The notes: a model not told the origin generated them from the sequence alone. A stretch of DNA of 64,000 nucleotides from Aminobacter carboxidus (GCF_014863355.1 NZ_JACZEP010000005.1:62001-126000); one strand, 5' to 3'. Shown: positions 24,625 to 34,804, numbered from the stretch's first letter. Made by a program: numbers and translations.

Positions 24625-24813
24625 TTGGCGTCTCCGGTCCATGGGGCAACGTGCTGCGCCGGCGGTTGTTCCGACTGCAGTCGGCAAATCGTGACCGACA
24701 TCGCTGCCGTGAGCCGCAGCCATCGCGGCTGGGAGGGGAGATTGCGGCCGGGCCGGGTCGCCTCGTCCCGGCCGCGCGCGCTGCCCGGAACGACAATGAG
24801 GAACCCGAGGGCA

Positions 24814-24838
24814 GGAACCCGATCGCCCTCACTGCATT
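24814..24838 (+). promoter_or_regulatory. EcfG-like stress promoter candidate before the catalase gene
   Basis: GGAAC at 24814-24818, a 16-base spacer and CATT at 24835-24838 fit the EcfG consensus GGAAC-N16/17-CGTT with one mismatch in the -10. It sits 44 bases before the catalase start. The rest of 24625-24881 shows nothing recognisable. Confidence 0.4.
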
Positions 24839-24881
24839 TGGGAAGGAAGCGACGGCAGACTTTCTCATGAAGGAAACGACA

Positions 24882-26993
24882 ATGGCCAAAACTCCGAGCG
24901 CCTCGGCACGCAAGCTTGTCACGGTTCATGATCAGAAGCTGGAACGCGGCGGAGGCGGGGAACTGCACCAGACGGCAGCGGGCGACACCCCCATCCTCAC
25001 CACGGCGCAGGGCGGGCCCGTTGCGGACGACCAGAATTCGCTGAAGATCGGGTCGAGAGGCCCGACCGCGCTCGAGGATTTCCATTTCCGCGAGAAGATC
25101 TTCCATTTCGACCACGAGCGCATTCCCGAACGAGTGGTGCATGCCCGCGGCTACGGCGCCCATGGCTATTTCGAAACCTACGATTCACTGGCCGCCTACA
25201 CCCGGGCGGACCTGTTTCAGCGGGCGGGGGAGAAGACGCCGGCTTTCGTCAGGTTTTCCACCGTCGCCGGCAGCAAGGGCTCGGCCGATCTTGCGCGCGA
25301 TGTGCGCGGCTTCGCCGTCAAGCTGTACACAAAGCAAGGCAATTGGGATCTGGTCGGCAACAACATTCCCGTGTTCTTCATCCAGGACGCGATCAAGTTC
25401 CCCGACATCATTCATTCGGTGAAGCCCGAGCCCGATCGGGCCTTTCCCCAGGCGCAGTCGGCGCATGACAATTTCTGGGACTTCATCAGCCTGACGCCTG
25501 AATCGATGCACATGATCATGTGGGTGATGTCGGACCGTGCGATCCCGCGATCGTTCCGCTTCATGGAAGGTTTTGGCGTCCATACCTTCCGCTTCGTCAA
25601 CGCCAAGGACGAATCGACCTTCGTCAAGTTCCACTGGAAGCCGAAGCTCGGCCTGCAGTCGGTGGTCTGGAATGAGGCGGTCAAGATCAATGGCGCCGAT
25701 CCCGACTTCCATCGTCGCGATCTCTGGCAGGCCATCCAGTCGGGCAATTTCCCCGAATGGGAAATGCGCGTCCAGCTCTTCGACCAGGACTTCGCCGACA
25801 GCTTCGATTTTGACGTGCTCGATCCGACCAAGATCATTCCCGAAGAAATTCTCGAGCCGGTTCCGGTCGGCCGCCTGGTGCTCGACCGGATGCCCGACAA
25901 CTTCTTCGCCGAGACGGAGCAGGTCGCCTTCATGACCCAGAACGTGCCGCCAGGCATCGATTTCTCCAACGACCCGCTGCTCCAGGGGCGCAACTTCTCC
26001 TATCTCGACACCCAGCTGAAGCGGCTCGGCAGCGCCAACTTCACCCATCTGCCCATCAACGCACCCAAATGCCCGTTCCACCACTTCCAGCAGGACGGCC
26101 ACATGGCGATGCGCAATCCCGTCGGCCGCGTGAACTACCAGCCCAATTCATTCGGCGAGGGGCCCCGGGAATCGCCCCGGCAAGGATTCCGCTCCTTCGC
26201 CGATGCAGAGGAGGGGCAGAAGGTGCGCCTGCGCGCGGAGAGCTTTGCCGATCATTACAGCCAGGCCAGGCAGTTCTTCCACAGCCAGACCGGCCCGGAA
26301 CAGCGCCACATCGCCATGGCCCTGACCTTCGAGCTGAGCAAGGTCGAGACCCCGGTGATCCGCGAACGCATGGTCGCGCACCTTCTGAACATCGATGAAG
26401 GGCTGGCCGAGACCGTCGCCGACAAGCTCGGCATCAAGAAGCTTCCGGCGCCGGCGGCCGCCGCGGTTGCGCCCCGCGACGACCTCCAGCCGTCGCCTGC
26501 GCTCAGCATCATCGAGAATGGGCCCGACAGCTTTGCCGGCCGCAAGGTCGGCGTGCTAGTCAGTCCCGGTGCCGATGCCTCGCTGTTGAAGAAGCTCCAG
26601 ACGGCGATCGAGAAGGAGGGCGCGGTGATGGAGGTCGTGGCGCCGAAGGTCGGCGGTGTCGAAGCAGCCGACGGAAGCTGGATCGAGGCCCGGCACATGA
26701 TCGACGGCGGGCCATCGGTTCTGTTCGATGCGGTCGCTCTGCTTGTTTCGGAACAGGGAGCGGAGCGCCTGACGGGCGAAGCGGCGGCGCGCGACTTCGT
26801 CGCCGATGCGTTCGCCCACTGCAAGTTCATCGCCTTCACCCCGGAAGCGGTGCCGCTGCTCGAGAAGGCCGGGGTCGATGCGGAAGCCGACGAAGGCCTT
26901 GTGCCTCTCGTCGATGCGAAGGCGACAAAGGCATTTGTCGAAACCTGCCGCAAGCTCCGGCTGTGGGGCCGGGAGAAGGCCGTCAAACTCTAG
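24882..26993 (+). CDS. katE: Large-subunit (clade 2, HPII-type) catalase
   Basis: A 703-aa monofunctional haem catalase that dismutates hydrogen peroxide in the cytosol. His87 in [12 protein letters not shown] and Asn161 in [17 protein letters not shown] are the distal-side residues. Tyr374 in [14 protein letters not shown] is the haem ligand. A flavodoxin/GATase-like C-terminal domain (about residues 555-703, [13 protein letters not shown]) marks the large clade 2 form. I chose ATG 24882 because AAGGAAA precedes it by 7 bases; the frame is open further upstream but only crosses the AstE remnant. An EcfG-like promoter (24814) and the stress neighbours suggest stationary-phase or general stress control. 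Confidence 0.95.
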   Translation: MAKTPSASARKLVTVHDQKLERGGGGELHQTAAGDTPILTTAQGGPVADDQNSLKIGSRGPTALEDFHFREKIFHFDHERIPERVVHARGYGAHGYFETYDSLAAYTRADLFQRAGEKTPAFVRFSTVAGSKGSADLARDVRGFAVKLYTKQGNWDLVGNNIPVFFIQDAIKFPDIIHSVKPEPDRAFPQAQSAHDNFWDFISLTPESMHMIMWVMSDRAIPRSFRFMEGFGVHTFRFVNAKDESTFVKFHWKPKLGLQSVVWNEAVKINGADPDFHRRDLWQAIQSGNFPEWEMRVQLFDQDFADSFDFDVLDPTKIIPEEILEPVPVGRLVLDRMPDNFFAETEQVAFMTQNVPPGIDFSNDPLLQGRNFSYLDTQLKRLGSANFTHLPINAPKCPFHHFQQDGHMAMRNPVGRVNYQPNSFGEGPRESPRQGFRSFADAEEGQKVRLRAESFADHYSQARQFFHSQTGPEQRHIAMALTFELSKVETPVIRERMVAHLLNIDEGLAETVADKLGIKKLPAPAAAAVAPRDDLQPSPALSIIENGPDSFAGRKVGVLVSPGADASLLKKLQTAIEKEGAVMEVVAPKVGGVEAADGSWIEARHMIDGGPSVLFDAVALLVSEQGAERLTGEAAARDFVADAFAHCKFIAFTPEAVPLLEKAGVDAEADEGLVPLVDAKATKAFVETCRKLRLWGREKAVKL

Positions 26994-27019
26994 GCAATGA
27001 GCCGCCATGGGAGCCGAAC

Positions 27020-27562
27020 ATGCAAGTCACCCGGACGGAAATCGAACAGGACCTCTCGGCTGAGGCCTATCCCATTTTGCGCGTCATGTTCAAGGGAGAG
27101 GGGGGCGAGTGTGTCATTGTCGACATGGCCGACGTTGACGCGCTTGCGGGCGACGAAGAGGCAGCAATCGAACGGGCGAAGGCCGTGCTCGTCCAGACCG
27201 CCACATTCGACACTGCCGTCAACGACTATGACGCCCAAAGCAATGGCAACTTCGATCAGGTCACAAAAACGCAGGTGACGGATCGCGATGGCGGGATCTA
27301 CGTCTTCGAGTATCGCGACGGCGACGGCTCTCGGCGGGTTCCGCCCTCGACGATGCCGAGTTTGGAGGCCGCTCGTGAGGAAGCGCTTCGATGTGCGGTC
27401 GAACTGCTGGCAGACCTCGACCTGAATACCGGGCCCATCCCCGACTGGCTCATCCGGATCTATGACGGCCACGGCAATCTTCTTGCAGTCGTCGACGTAC
27501 ACCAGGCGGATGCGGCTCGCCAGACGACCGATCGGAAGGCGGACAGTGGTGACGGATCGTAG
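27020..27562 (+). CDS. Uncharacterised protein with a DUF6894-like C-terminus
   Basis: A 180-aa acidic, soluble protein starting 26 bases after the catalase stop, with GGGAG ahead of ATG 27020. The C-terminal third (PSLEAAREEALRCAVELLAD, then WLIRIYDGHGNLLAVVDV) resembles the short DUF6894 modules common in rhizobia. The N-terminal part (MQVTRTEIEQDLSAEAY ... CVIVDMADVDALAGDEEAAI) matches nothing I know. Probably co-transcribed with katE and so part of the stress response. Function unknown. Confidence 0.7.
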   Translation: MQVTRTEIEQDLSAEAYPILRVMFKGEGGECVIVDMADVDALAGDEEAAIERAKAVLVQTATFDTAVNDYDAQSNGNFDQVTKTQVTDRDGGIYVFEYRDGDGSRRVPPSTMPSLEAAREEALRCAVELLADLDLNTGPIPDWLIRIYDGHGNLLAVVDVHQADAARQTTDRKADSGDGS

Positions 27563-27619
27563 GGAGAGTTCGGGGCCGGCGCGTGCGGCTCCTTTGGGCG
27601 ATCGGATGCCGGGAACGGG

Positions 27620-28228
27620 ATGATGGCGGCCCAGGGTCTGGCACATGGGCCGTTGGGCCGAAACTGCCTCCATTTGTGCGTCGACATGCAGCGGCTGTTT
27701 GCGCCGGGCGGCCCGTGGTCGGTTCCCTGGGCACAGAAAATACTGCCCGCCATCGAGGAGCTTGCCGGCACCCATGCCCGTGACACCTTGTTCACGCGCT
27801 TCGTTCCCGCCGCCCGTCCGGGCGAGGGGCCCGGCATGTGGGCGCGGTATTACCGCCGCTGGGCGGACGTCACCCTGACACGCATGGACCCGGCTTTTGT
27901 GCGGTTGCTGCCGTCGCTGGAGCGGCTTGTTCCTCCCGCCCGAGTGTTCGACAAGCACGTCTACTCGCCATGGACCGAGGGGCGTCTTGACGCGTTGCTC
28001 GGGTCGGAGTTCGACACGCTCGTCATCACCGGCGGCGAAACCGACGTTTGTGTCCTCGCCACCGTCCTTGGGGCGATCGATCGCGGATATCGGGTCGTGC
28101 TGGCGACGGACGCATTATGCAGTTCTTCCGACGAGACGCATGACGCCCTCATGAAACTGTATCACGCCCGGTTCAGCGAGCAGGTCGAAGCGGTGACGAC
28201 CGAGGATATCCTGCAGAACTGGCGCTGA
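27620..28228 (+). CDS. Isochorismatase-family cysteine hydrolase
   Basis: A 202-aa alpha/beta protein with the family triad Asp in LCVDMQRLF (residue ~22), Lys in FDKHVYSPW and Cys in GGETDVCVLATVLGA. The family includes nicotinamidase, ureidoacrylate and biuret amidohydrolases. The sequence does not pin down a substrate. Its last ~110 bases overlap the convergent KTSC gene tail. It lies in the stress island 57 bases after the DUF6894-like gene and may be in the katE operon. Confidence 0.85.
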   Translation: MMAAQGLAHGPLGRNCLHLCVDMQRLFAPGGPWSVPWAQKILPAIEELAGTHARDTLFTRFVPAARPGEGPGMWARYYRRWADVTLTRMDPAFVRLLPSLERLVPPARVFDKHVYSPWTEGRLDALLGSEFDTLVITGGETDVCVLATVLGAIDRGYRVVLATDALCSSSDETHDALMKLYHARFSEQVEAVTTEDILQNWR

Positions 28229-28522
28229 TCGGGGCTTCGACAACGCCGGCGCACCGGCGCTGCCGTGCCGCCCAGCCATCTTCCGCCCGCCTTCCCGCAA
28301 GATTGTGTTTGCCGCACGCCTGTCGGGCACGAGGCGATTGCGGAAGCGGTCGCGGATATGGGCATTGAAGAAGCGCCCCTTCGACAAGGCCCTGCGGAAT
28401 GCGGCGTAGGTTTCCGGCGGCACGTCCTCATAGTCGTAGCGCTTGCCGCTCACCACGAACCAGACGGACAGAACCCGGGTTTGCGGATCGTAGGCGGCTT
28501 CGCGGATCGAGCTCGAAGGCAT
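28115..28522 (-). CDS. KTSC-domain small protein with basic extension
   Basis: The 135-aa protein has a KTSC domain in its first ~70 residues (SSSIREAAYDPQTRVLSVWF, SGKRYDYEDVPPETYAAFRR, KGRFFNAHIRDRF). A basic region follows and then a tail that overlaps the isochorismatase-like gene on the other strand by 114 bases. KTSC domains are short folds thought to bind nucleic acids or partner proteins; no enzymatic residues are evident. The domain is clear, but the final ~40 residues may owe their sequence to the opposite-strand gene. Confidence 0.7.
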   Translation of the reverse strand: MPSSSIREAAYDPQTRVLSVWFVVSGKRYDYEDVPPETYAAFRRALSKGRFFNAHIRDRFRNRLVPDRRAANTILREGGRKMAGRHGSAGAPALSKPRSAPVLQDILGRHRFDLLAEPGVIQFHEGVMRLVGRTA

Positions 28523-28796
28523 TTCGCTCAGGCTCCCGCCGCATGGCGCAAGGCATCCTGCTCAGGGCACGAGACCGGGGCGCAACGTTATGCATGCCCG
28601 ACGGCGTTCGGCTGGCATAGGCAAGACCTGCGTCAGGCATCATCGCGACTGGTAGCGGACCTCGTCGTCGCGCTCGCTGCCGGCCGCCCAAGGCGCCTGC
28701 GGCACTTGCAATGAGGCGCCGATGGCAAGCGACAGGGCGCTCAGCAATGCAAAGGTGGCGCTCGCCTTGGCGCAAACCGCTAACCACGGCTCTGCT

Positions 28797-28821
28797 CGAA
28801 CCATATCCCCGCCTGGCCGTT
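28797..28821 (+). promoter_or_regulatory. EcfG-like promoter candidate before the DUF6766-like gene
   Basis: CGAAC (28797-28801), a 16-base spacer and CGTT (28818-28821) match the EcfG consensus except for the first base. It ends about 28 bases before ATG 28850. Confidence 0.4.
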
Positions 28822-28849
28822 GAAGGGTCATTCGGCAATGGAGAGTGCA

Positions 28850-29482
28850 ATGAAAAGCTGGCTCAGGGACAACGGCCTCACCCTTACGTTGATGCTTGTC
28901 TTTCTGGTGACGATCCTGGGAATGGCGATCGCGGGTTTCGCCCATGAGAGCCGCCAACTGGTGCTGCACCGGGAACCGCCGCTGAGTTTTCTGGCCTATC
29001 TCGGCTCGGGTTCGTTTCTCTCGGCGGTTTTCGAGAATTGGGAGAGCGAGTTTCTCCAGATGAGCGCCTATGTGATGCTGACCGCGTTTCTGTTCCAGCG
29101 CGGGTCGGCGGAATCGCTCGATCCCGATGATCCTCACAGGCCGGGGGACACGCCGCCGGCCAGGCTGCGCGGCCGCATCAGGAGGTGGCTCTACGCCTAT
29201 GGATTGGGTTTGAGCCTTGCCGGCCTGTTCGTGGTTTCATTCACCATCCACTGGCTGGCAAGTGCGGCTGCCGCCAATGAAGAAGCCGCACGGCATGGCG
29301 GCGAGATCAAATCCGTCGCGAGCTATCTGTTCGACCCGCTGCTGTGGTTCGAATCCTTCCAGAACTGGCAGTCGGAATTTCTTTCGACGGCGATGCTGGT
29401 CGTGCTGTCCATCTTCCTGCGTTTCAAAGGCTCGCCCGAGTCGAAGCCTGTCTCCGCCCCGCACAGTCGGACGGGAACCTGA
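28850..29482 (+). CDS. DUF6766-like membrane protein with internal duplication
   Basis: A 210-aa predicted inner-membrane protein with about four transmembrane helices in two matching halves. Each half ends in a similar motif: FENWESEFLQMSAYVMLTAF in the first and FQNWQSEFLSTAMLVVLSIF in the second. Each is followed by a short basic/charged stretch (FQRGSAES and LRFKGSPES). GGAG lies just before ATG 28850; ATG 28838 is also possible. It sits in the stress island behind an EcfG-like promoter. Function unknown. Confidence 0.75.
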   Translation: MKSWLRDNGLTLTLMLVFLVTILGMAIAGFAHESRQLVLHREPPLSFLAYLGSGSFLSAVFENWESEFLQMSAYVMLTAFLFQRGSAESLDPDDPHRPGDTPPARLRGRIRRWLYAYGLGLSLAGLFVVSFTIHWLASAAAANEEAARHGGEIKSVASYLFDPLLWFESFQNWQSEFLSTAMLVVLSIFLRFKGSPESKPVSAPHSRTGT

Positions 29483-29521
29483 GCGATCGGGGCAAGGTTA
29501 CGCCACAGCGGGCGGAGGAGG

Positions 29522-31342
29522 CTACTTGATGTCCACCCTGGCGCGCGCTTCGGAACCACGGCGGCGCGACAGTGGGCCGGCAAGAACCCGCCTGAGGAAG
29601 GGTTGCGGCGGCGGTGACGGGGCAGGGGCGGCGCCGTTCTCCACCGCGCGGTTGCGCTTGCGCAGCCGCGCGGCATCCTGGAGCAGGGCGCCCGCCCAGC
29701 GATAGACATTGTTGGTGCTGACGACCTCACGCAGCCTGTGCATGCGCTCGCGCTGCTCGTCCTCAGGCATGGTGATCGCATGCTGCATGGCTTCGGCCAT
29801 CGCCGACGGATCGAACGGATTGACGATAAGTGCGTCGAGCAGCTCCCGCGATGCCCCAGCGAAGGTGCTGAGGATCAGCACGCCCTGTTCGTCGTCGCGG
29901 GAGGCGACAAATTCCTTGGCGACCAGGTTCATCCCGTCATGCAGGCTGCTGACCACGCAGGCGTCCGCGGCGCGGTAGGCGGTGTAGATATCGGACTGGT
30001 TGTGGTGTTGGTCGAGCAACAGGATCGGCTGGTAGTCCTTGTCGCCAAAACGCCTGTTGAACGCGTCGACGAAGGCCCGGCATTCGGCGTGCAGTTCGCG
30101 ATAGGCGGGCAAGGTGCCGCGGCTGGGGGCGGCGATCTGCACGAAGACAAGCTTGCCCACCCATTCGGGATAGCGCTCAAACAGCTGCTGGAAGGCGAGG
30201 AAACGATCGAGAATCCCTTTGGTGTAATCTAGTCGCTCGACGCCGACCAGCAGCTTGGTTTGCGGATCGAGACCGTGACGGCTCAACATCCTGTCGCGAC
30301 ATTCCTGCACCGTGGGCTGCGTCGCAAGGGCTGCTGGCGGCCATTCGATCGAGATCGGATAAGGGTGAACCAGTGTCGTCTGGCCGCCATAGGAGATCGA
30401 GGAATGCTCGCGCTCGATGCGGCTTTCGAGGAAGCGGTCGACGCTGTCGGTGAAATTGTTGCAATGGAACTGGATGTGGAAGCCGACGACCGAGCTGCCG
30501 AGCAGGCCATCGAGGATCTGTTCGCGCCAAGGACAGATGCTGAACACTTCGGGGTTCGGCCAGGGAATGTGCCAGAAGGTGACGATCGTTGCGTCCGGCA
30601 GCTTGTCGCGGACCATGCGGGGCACAAGCGCGAAATGGTAGTCCTGGACGAGGACCACGGGATCCGGCGTGCGGGCTTCGGCGACGATGCGGTCCGCAAA
30701 CTTCTGGTTGACGGCGCGATAGGCCTCCCAGTCGGATTCGCGGAAGATCGGGCGGGTGAACACGATGTGGCAGAGCGGCCAGAGCCCGTCATTGGCGAAG
30801 CCGAGATAATATCCCTTCTGCTCCTCCTCGCTCAACCAGACGCGGCTCAGCGTGTAGCGCGGCCCGTCGGGCGGGACTTCGATCCGGTCGTGCCGGTCGA
30901 CGACCATCCTGTCGGCGGTGCCGCCGCCATGGGCAATCCATGTGCCGGCACAGGCGCGCATGACAGGCTCCAGCGCCGACACAAGACCGCTCGCCGGCAC
31001 GATCAGTTCGACCTTGCCGTTTTTCAGATTGTGGATGTAGGGCTCCCTGTTGGAGACGAGTATGATCTCGGCGTCGGGGAGCTCGCTTTCGATGACATGA
31101 CGCATCGTGTCTGCCGTCCATGCGATCATCGGGGTTTCGGCAAGCCGATTGTTCTGTTCGAATTCCGGCAGCAGCTGCCGCGGCGGCTCTTGCGCGGTTC
31201 GCCGCGCCTGGCCGGCGTCGTCGGCTCTCGGCACCGGACGCCGACGCCATGCGGCAATCGATATAGCAATGGCGATCGCCGACATTGCCACCGCCACGAG
31301 AGCCACGCTCGCCAGGTTCAGGAATGCAGGGTCGTATGTCAT
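29522..31342 (-). CDS. otsA: Trehalose-6-phosphate synthase with N-terminal membrane anchor
   Basis: A 606-aa GT20 enzyme making trehalose-6-phosphate from UDP-glucose and glucose-6-phosphate. Core motifs are [50 protein letters not shown] and [18 protein letters not shown]. Standard OtsA proteins are about 460-480 aa. This one has an extra ~90 residues, beginning with a hydrophobic segment at about residues 10-32 ([20 protein letters not shown]) followed by basic residues, so it is probably tethered to the inner membrane. A basic, proline-rich tail is also extra. It is followed on the same strand (upstream side) by the debranching enzyme and glycosyltransferase genes. It likely serves osmotic or desiccation stress tolerance. 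Confidence 0.93.
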   Translation of the reverse strand: MTYDPAFLNLASVALVAVAMSAIAIAISIAAWRRRPVPRADDAGQARRTAQEPPRQLLPEFEQNNRLAETPMIAWTADTMRHVIESELPDAEIILVSNREPYIHNLKNGKVELIVPASGLVSALEPVMRACAGTWIAHGGGTADRMVVDRHDRIEVPPDGPRYTLSRVWLSEEEQKGYYLGFANDGLWPLCHIVFTRPIFRESDWEAYRAVNQKFADRIVAEARTPDPVVLVQDYHFALVPRMVRDKLPDATIVTFWHIPWPNPEVFSICPWREQILDGLLGSSVVGFHIQFHCNNFTDSVDRFLESRIEREHSSISYGGQTTLVHPYPISIEWPPAALATQPTVQECRDRMLSRHGLDPQTKLLVGVERLDYTKGILDRFLAFQQLFERYPEWVGKLVFVQIAAPSRGTLPAYRELHAECRAFVDAFNRRFGDKDYQPILLLDQHHNQSDIYTAYRAADACVVSSLHDGMNLVAKEFVASRDDEQGVLILSTFAGASRELLDALIVNPFDPSAMAEAMQHAITMPEDEQRERMHRLREVVSTNNVYRWAGALLQDAARLRKRNRAVENGAAPAPSPPPQPFLRRVLAGPLSRRRGSEARARVDIK

Positions 31343-31437
31343 GCCGCCGCTTGAAATGAATGGAACAGGTTACAGAAGCTGAACTCGTCCGGCGTGGATC
31401 GGTTCCTCCGTTTGGACAGTTTGGCCCTTCGTCCTGG

Positions 31438-33591
31438 TCAGCTCCGCACCACAAGCGGCGCACGGCCTTCGTCACGGGCATCAAGGAACGCGGCAACCCG
31501 GTCGCCGACACGCTGGAAATTGAGGTCGACCTGCGCCCGTCCTACGCGCAGGCGTCTGACCGTCAGCGTGTCGATGCCGATCGGCAGCCTTGGCCGGGTG
31601 ACCCTGATTTCGTTCTCGAACCCGTCTATCTCGAGGCCAAGGCAGGCCTGCATCAGCATGAAGGCCGACCCCGACGACCAGGCTTGCGGCAGGCAGGCGA
31701 CCGGATAGGCCACCGGCGCTTCGCCCGGCGCCCTGGTGAAGCCGCAAAACAGTTCGGGCAGGCGCATGTTGAAATGGACGGCGGATTCGAACGTGCCGCT
31801 CACCAGCCGGACGAGGCTGTCGCGTTCGCCGTAACGCGCCATGCCGGCGCCACATATGGCGGTGTCGTGTGGCCAAATGGAACCGTTGTGATAGGACATC
31901 GGATTGAACGGGATTTCGTCGTCGGCAAGGGTGCGGATGCCCCATCCGGTCTGAAAGCCTGCAGCCAGAAGCTGGTCGACGAGGCGCCGCGCACGTTCCG
32001 GCGACGGCAATCCGACGAAAAGCAGGTGCCCGGCATTGGAGGCGCGAACCTCGCAAGGCCTGCTCTCGCCATCCAGCGCCAGCGCGTAGAATCCCTGGCT
32101 GTCCATCCAGAAATGGCGTTCGACAGCGGCACGCATGCTCTCGGCGCAATCCGCCCACCTTTTCGCCTTCGCCCCGTCGCCCCGGCGGGTCGCGAGGTCG
32201 GCGAGGCCGTGATAGGCGGCAAAGGCGTAGCCCTGGACTTCGACGAGGGCGATCGGGCCTCTGGGAATGCGCCCGTCGGCATGGAAGACGGCGTCGGAGC
32301 TGTCCTTCCAGCCCTGGTTCGACAAGCCTGTGTCGGCGGCGCGCTGGTAGGCGACGAAGCCATGTTCGTGGCTGGCCCGCATCGCATCGATCCAACCGGC
32401 TGCGGCGCACAGCGACGGCCAGAGGTCGTCGATGAAGGCCATGTCGCCGGTGCGTCGGGCGTAGGCGCCGGCGAGATAGACGAAGAGCGGCGTGGTGTCG
32501 ACGCCGCCATAATAGCGGCCGAATGGCAGCTCGCGTAGCGCCGTCATCTCGCCCTTGCGCGTCTCATGCATGATCTTGCCGGGCTGTGAATCGCTGAATG
32601 CAAGCGTCTCGGTGGCCTGGTGCTGCGCCAAGAACGCCAACACACCCTTGGCAAGGCCGGGATTGAGCCACAGCATCTGCAACGCCGAGATCACGCCGTC
32701 GCGCCCGAAGGCCGTCGAGAACCAGGGTATGCCCGCATAGGGATAAGGACCGGTCGGCAGTTCCGTCGTCAGGAGTGCGATGTCGGCGCGTGCGCGCGAC
32801 ATCCAGTCGTTGAAGACCCGACCCGAACTGTGCAGCGTCGCGCCGTGCCGGCGCTTGGCGCGCATGCGCCAGCGGGCGTGGGCGGCGGCCGAACGATGGC
32901 GCTCGCGGCTGGGTGGCGCGACATGGCTTGCGCCAACCTCGACGAACAATGAGCCGCCGCCGCGGCGGGCGAGGGTCATGCGAAAATCGGCGCTTGCAGC
33001 GCTGAGTTGCACCGGCTGCTCGGAAAACGAAATGACGGACTGGCGGACCATCGTGTCGAGGCCTTCGTAGCGGAGGACGACATGATCGGCAGAGGTTTCG
33101 CTGGCAAATGTCTTGCCGCGCTTCTGGCGCGCGGTTCCGCGCACTTCGAACATGTCGCGAAAGTCCGCGTCGAACTCCAGAGACACCGGGACCAGCAGCT
33201 CCCTGTCACTGTAATTGGCAAGCCGGATGCGCTCGAACATCCTGTCTTGCCAGAGCAGCCGCGACCGTTCGACATGAATGATCCCCTGCGGCAACTGCTC
33301 CAGCGGCATATTGGTCATGTTGGCGGTAAAGACGATGTTGTCCTGGCTGAGCGAGGCGCCGAGCAGCGTCGGCTCGCGTCCGCCCACCCGCAACCGCAAC
33401 AGCGACAGCACACGCGTGTCGTCGCGGAACAGGCCGTCGCCTCTGCCCTGTATGTCGCCGCGATCGTTGGCAACGACAAAACAATCGCCGTCCTTGAGGG
33501 CGAACTGCCGATGCGGGGTCCTGGGTGGCGCATCGTCGAGCGCGGCAAGCGCCACGGCGGGGTCGAGCTGGCGTTCGTCGAGTTGTGCCAT
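31438..33591 (-). CDS. Glycogen-debranching-type (amylo-alpha-1,6-glucosidase-like) glycosidase
   Basis: The 717-aa protein has the bacterial/archaeal N-terminal debranching domain (QFALKDGDCFVVANDRGDIQ, GLFRDDTRVLSLLRLRVGG). A six-hairpin (alpha/alpha)6 catalytic domain follows (YPYAGIPWFSTAFGRDGVIS, YYGGVDTTPLFVYLAG, NPMSYHNGSIWPHDTAICGA). The family removes alpha-1,6 branches or related glucosides. GGGAGGG before ATG 33591 fixes the start; an upstream open frame only reads through the next gene. It lies between otsA and a GT4 glycosyltransferase, a common grouping in rhizobial trehalose/glycan stress loci. No signal peptide, so cytosolic. Confidence 0.88.
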   Translation of the reverse strand: MAQLDERQLDPAVALAALDDAPPRTPHRQFALKDGDCFVVANDRGDIQGRGDGLFRDDTRVLSLLRLRVGGREPTLLGASLSQDNIVFTANMTNMPLEQLPQGIIHVERSRLLWQDRMFERIRLANYSDRELLVPVSLEFDADFRDMFEVRGTARQKRGKTFASETSADHVVLRYEGLDTMVRQSVISFSEQPVQLSAASADFRMTLARRGGGSLFVEVGASHVAPPSRERHRSAAAHARWRMRAKRRHGATLHSSGRVFNDWMSRARADIALLTTELPTGPYPYAGIPWFSTAFGRDGVISALQMLWLNPGLAKGVLAFLAQHQATETLAFSDSQPGKIMHETRKGEMTALRELPFGRYYGGVDTTPLFVYLAGAYARRTGDMAFIDDLWPSLCAAAGWIDAMRASHEHGFVAYQRAADTGLSNQGWKDSSDAVFHADGRIPRGPIALVEVQGYAFAAYHGLADLATRRGDGAKAKRWADCAESMRAAVERHFWMDSQGFYALALDGESRPCEVRASNAGHLLFVGLPSPERARRLVDQLLAAGFQTGWGIRTLADDEIPFNPMSYHNGSIWPHDTAICGAGMARYGERDSLVRLVSGTFESAVHFNMRLPELFCGFTRAPGEAPVAYPVACLPQAWSSGSAFMLMQACLGLEIDGFENEIRVTRPRLPIGIDTLTVRRLRVGRAQVDLNFQRVGDRVAAFLDARDEGRAPLVVRS

Positions 33592-33626
33592 GTTCCCTCC
33601 CGTTGGGGTGTGCGTTGTCCAACTGT

Positions 33627-34673
33627 TCAGCCGCCATGCATGCGCACCAGTTGTGCGTAGGCGTCGGCGTATTGCCGGACCATGCGTTCGGCTGAAAAGC
33701 GCCTGTCGAAGACGGCGCGTATCCTGACGCGATCGAGCCGGACCACCTGATGGACCGCTGATATCGCCGCCTCGACCGTGTCGACGACCGCCCCGGTCAC
33801 CCCTTCGTCGATGATCTCGCCCATGGCGCCGTTGTTCCAGGCGACGACGGGTGTGCCCAAGGCCATCGCCTCGATCACCACCAGGCCGAACGGTTCCGGC
33901 CAGTCGATCGGAAACAGCAGCGCGGCGGCGTTGCCGAGAAGTTCCTGCTTGTCGGCATCGCCGACTTCGCCGATGAACTGGACGTTGACGCCGTCGATCA
34001 GGGGCTGGATCCGATCGTGGAAATAGGCGCGGTCGTCGTCGCCGATCTTGGCGGCGATCTTGAGCTTGTAACCGCTCCCGCGCGCGATCCTTATGGCCCT
34101 GTCCGGCCGCTTGTCCCGCGACAGCCGGCCCAGAAACACCAGGTAGTCGCCTGACCCAGTCCACTTCTCGTTCTCTGGTCCGCGCGGCGGCAGGCCATGC
34201 TGGATCGTCGCCAGCCAGTTGGCGTCGGCGAGCGGAAGTCGCTGCCGGTCGGAAATCGAGATCATCGGAAAGCCGGGCCAGCGCTTGTAGGCTCCGGGAA
34301 GGTCGCGGTAGTCCAGGCGGCCATGCGGTGTCGTCACCGTCTTGCCCGCCATCTCCTCGAAGAAGGGGAAATGCACGAAGTGGCTGAGATGGAAATGGAT
34401 GACGTCGAACTCGGTGGCCCGGCTGCGCACCTCATGTAACTGCGCGAGATGGGCCGCGATCGCCGAAACCGGCGGATTTGGGTCGAGGCGCAGCGCACAA
34501 TCCCTCGACGCGACCAGGGTCGCACGTGTGGTGGAGTCGCCGCTGGCAAACAGCGTGACGTCGTGGCCGAGCTCGACAAGTCCGTCGGCCAGATACGAAA
34601 TGATCCGTTCGGTACCACCATAAAGACGCGGCGGCACACTCTCATAGAGCGGCGCAACCTGGGCAATCTTCAT
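33627..34673 (-). CDS. GT4-family glycosyltransferase
   Basis: A 348-aa GT-B glycosyltransferase. The N-terminal Rossmann part has VPPRLYGGTERIISYLADGL, FDVIHFHLSHF and TTPHGRLDYRDL. The C-terminal part carries FLGRLSRDKRPDRAIRIA and the nucleotide-sugar motif PIDWPEPFGLVVIEAMALGT with the EX7E glutamates, followed by GTPVVAWNNGAMGEII. I start it at ATG 34673 because a true GT4 begins MKIAQVAP; the longer frame has no family content. It is 35 bases upstream of the debranching gene, probably one operon with otsA. Sugar donor and acceptor are unknown. Confidence 0.88.
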   Translation of the reverse strand: MKIAQVAPLYESVPPRLYGGTERIISYLADGLVELGHDVTLFASGDSTTRATLVASRDCALRLDPNPPVSAIAAHLAQLHEVRSRATEFDVIHFHLSHFVHFPFFEEMAGKTVTTPHGRLDYRDLPGAYKRWPGFPMISISDRQRLPLADANWLATIQHGLPPRGPENEKWTGSGDYLVFLGRLSRDKRPDRAIRIARGSGYKLKIAAKIGDDDRAYFHDRIQPLIDGVNVQFIGEVGDADKQELLGNAAALLFPIDWPEPFGLVVIEAMALGTPVVAWNNGAMGEIIDEGVTGAVVDTVEAAISAVHQVVRLDRVRIRAVFDRRFSAERMVRQYADAYAQLVRMHGG

Positions 34674-34804
34674 CGTTTTCCGCCGTCCTTCCAAGGCAAA
34701 ACATCTCCCATCCCGTGTTGAAATCGTCCCCGGCGACGATGGTTCCCGTGAAAGTGCCGATTGGCCGGGCGCGCCTCGTCGCTCGGACATCGCGTCCCGG
34801 CTCG

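Noticed and set aside
24495-26993. 832-codon version of the catalase
   Set aside because: The added N-terminus reads the deacylase remnant on the wrong strand; ATG 24882 has a ribosome site and family-consistent start.
31438-34164. 908-codon version of the debranching enzyme
   Set aside because: The extra part is antisense-like sequence over the glycosyltransferase gene; GGGAGG before ATG 33591 marks the true start.
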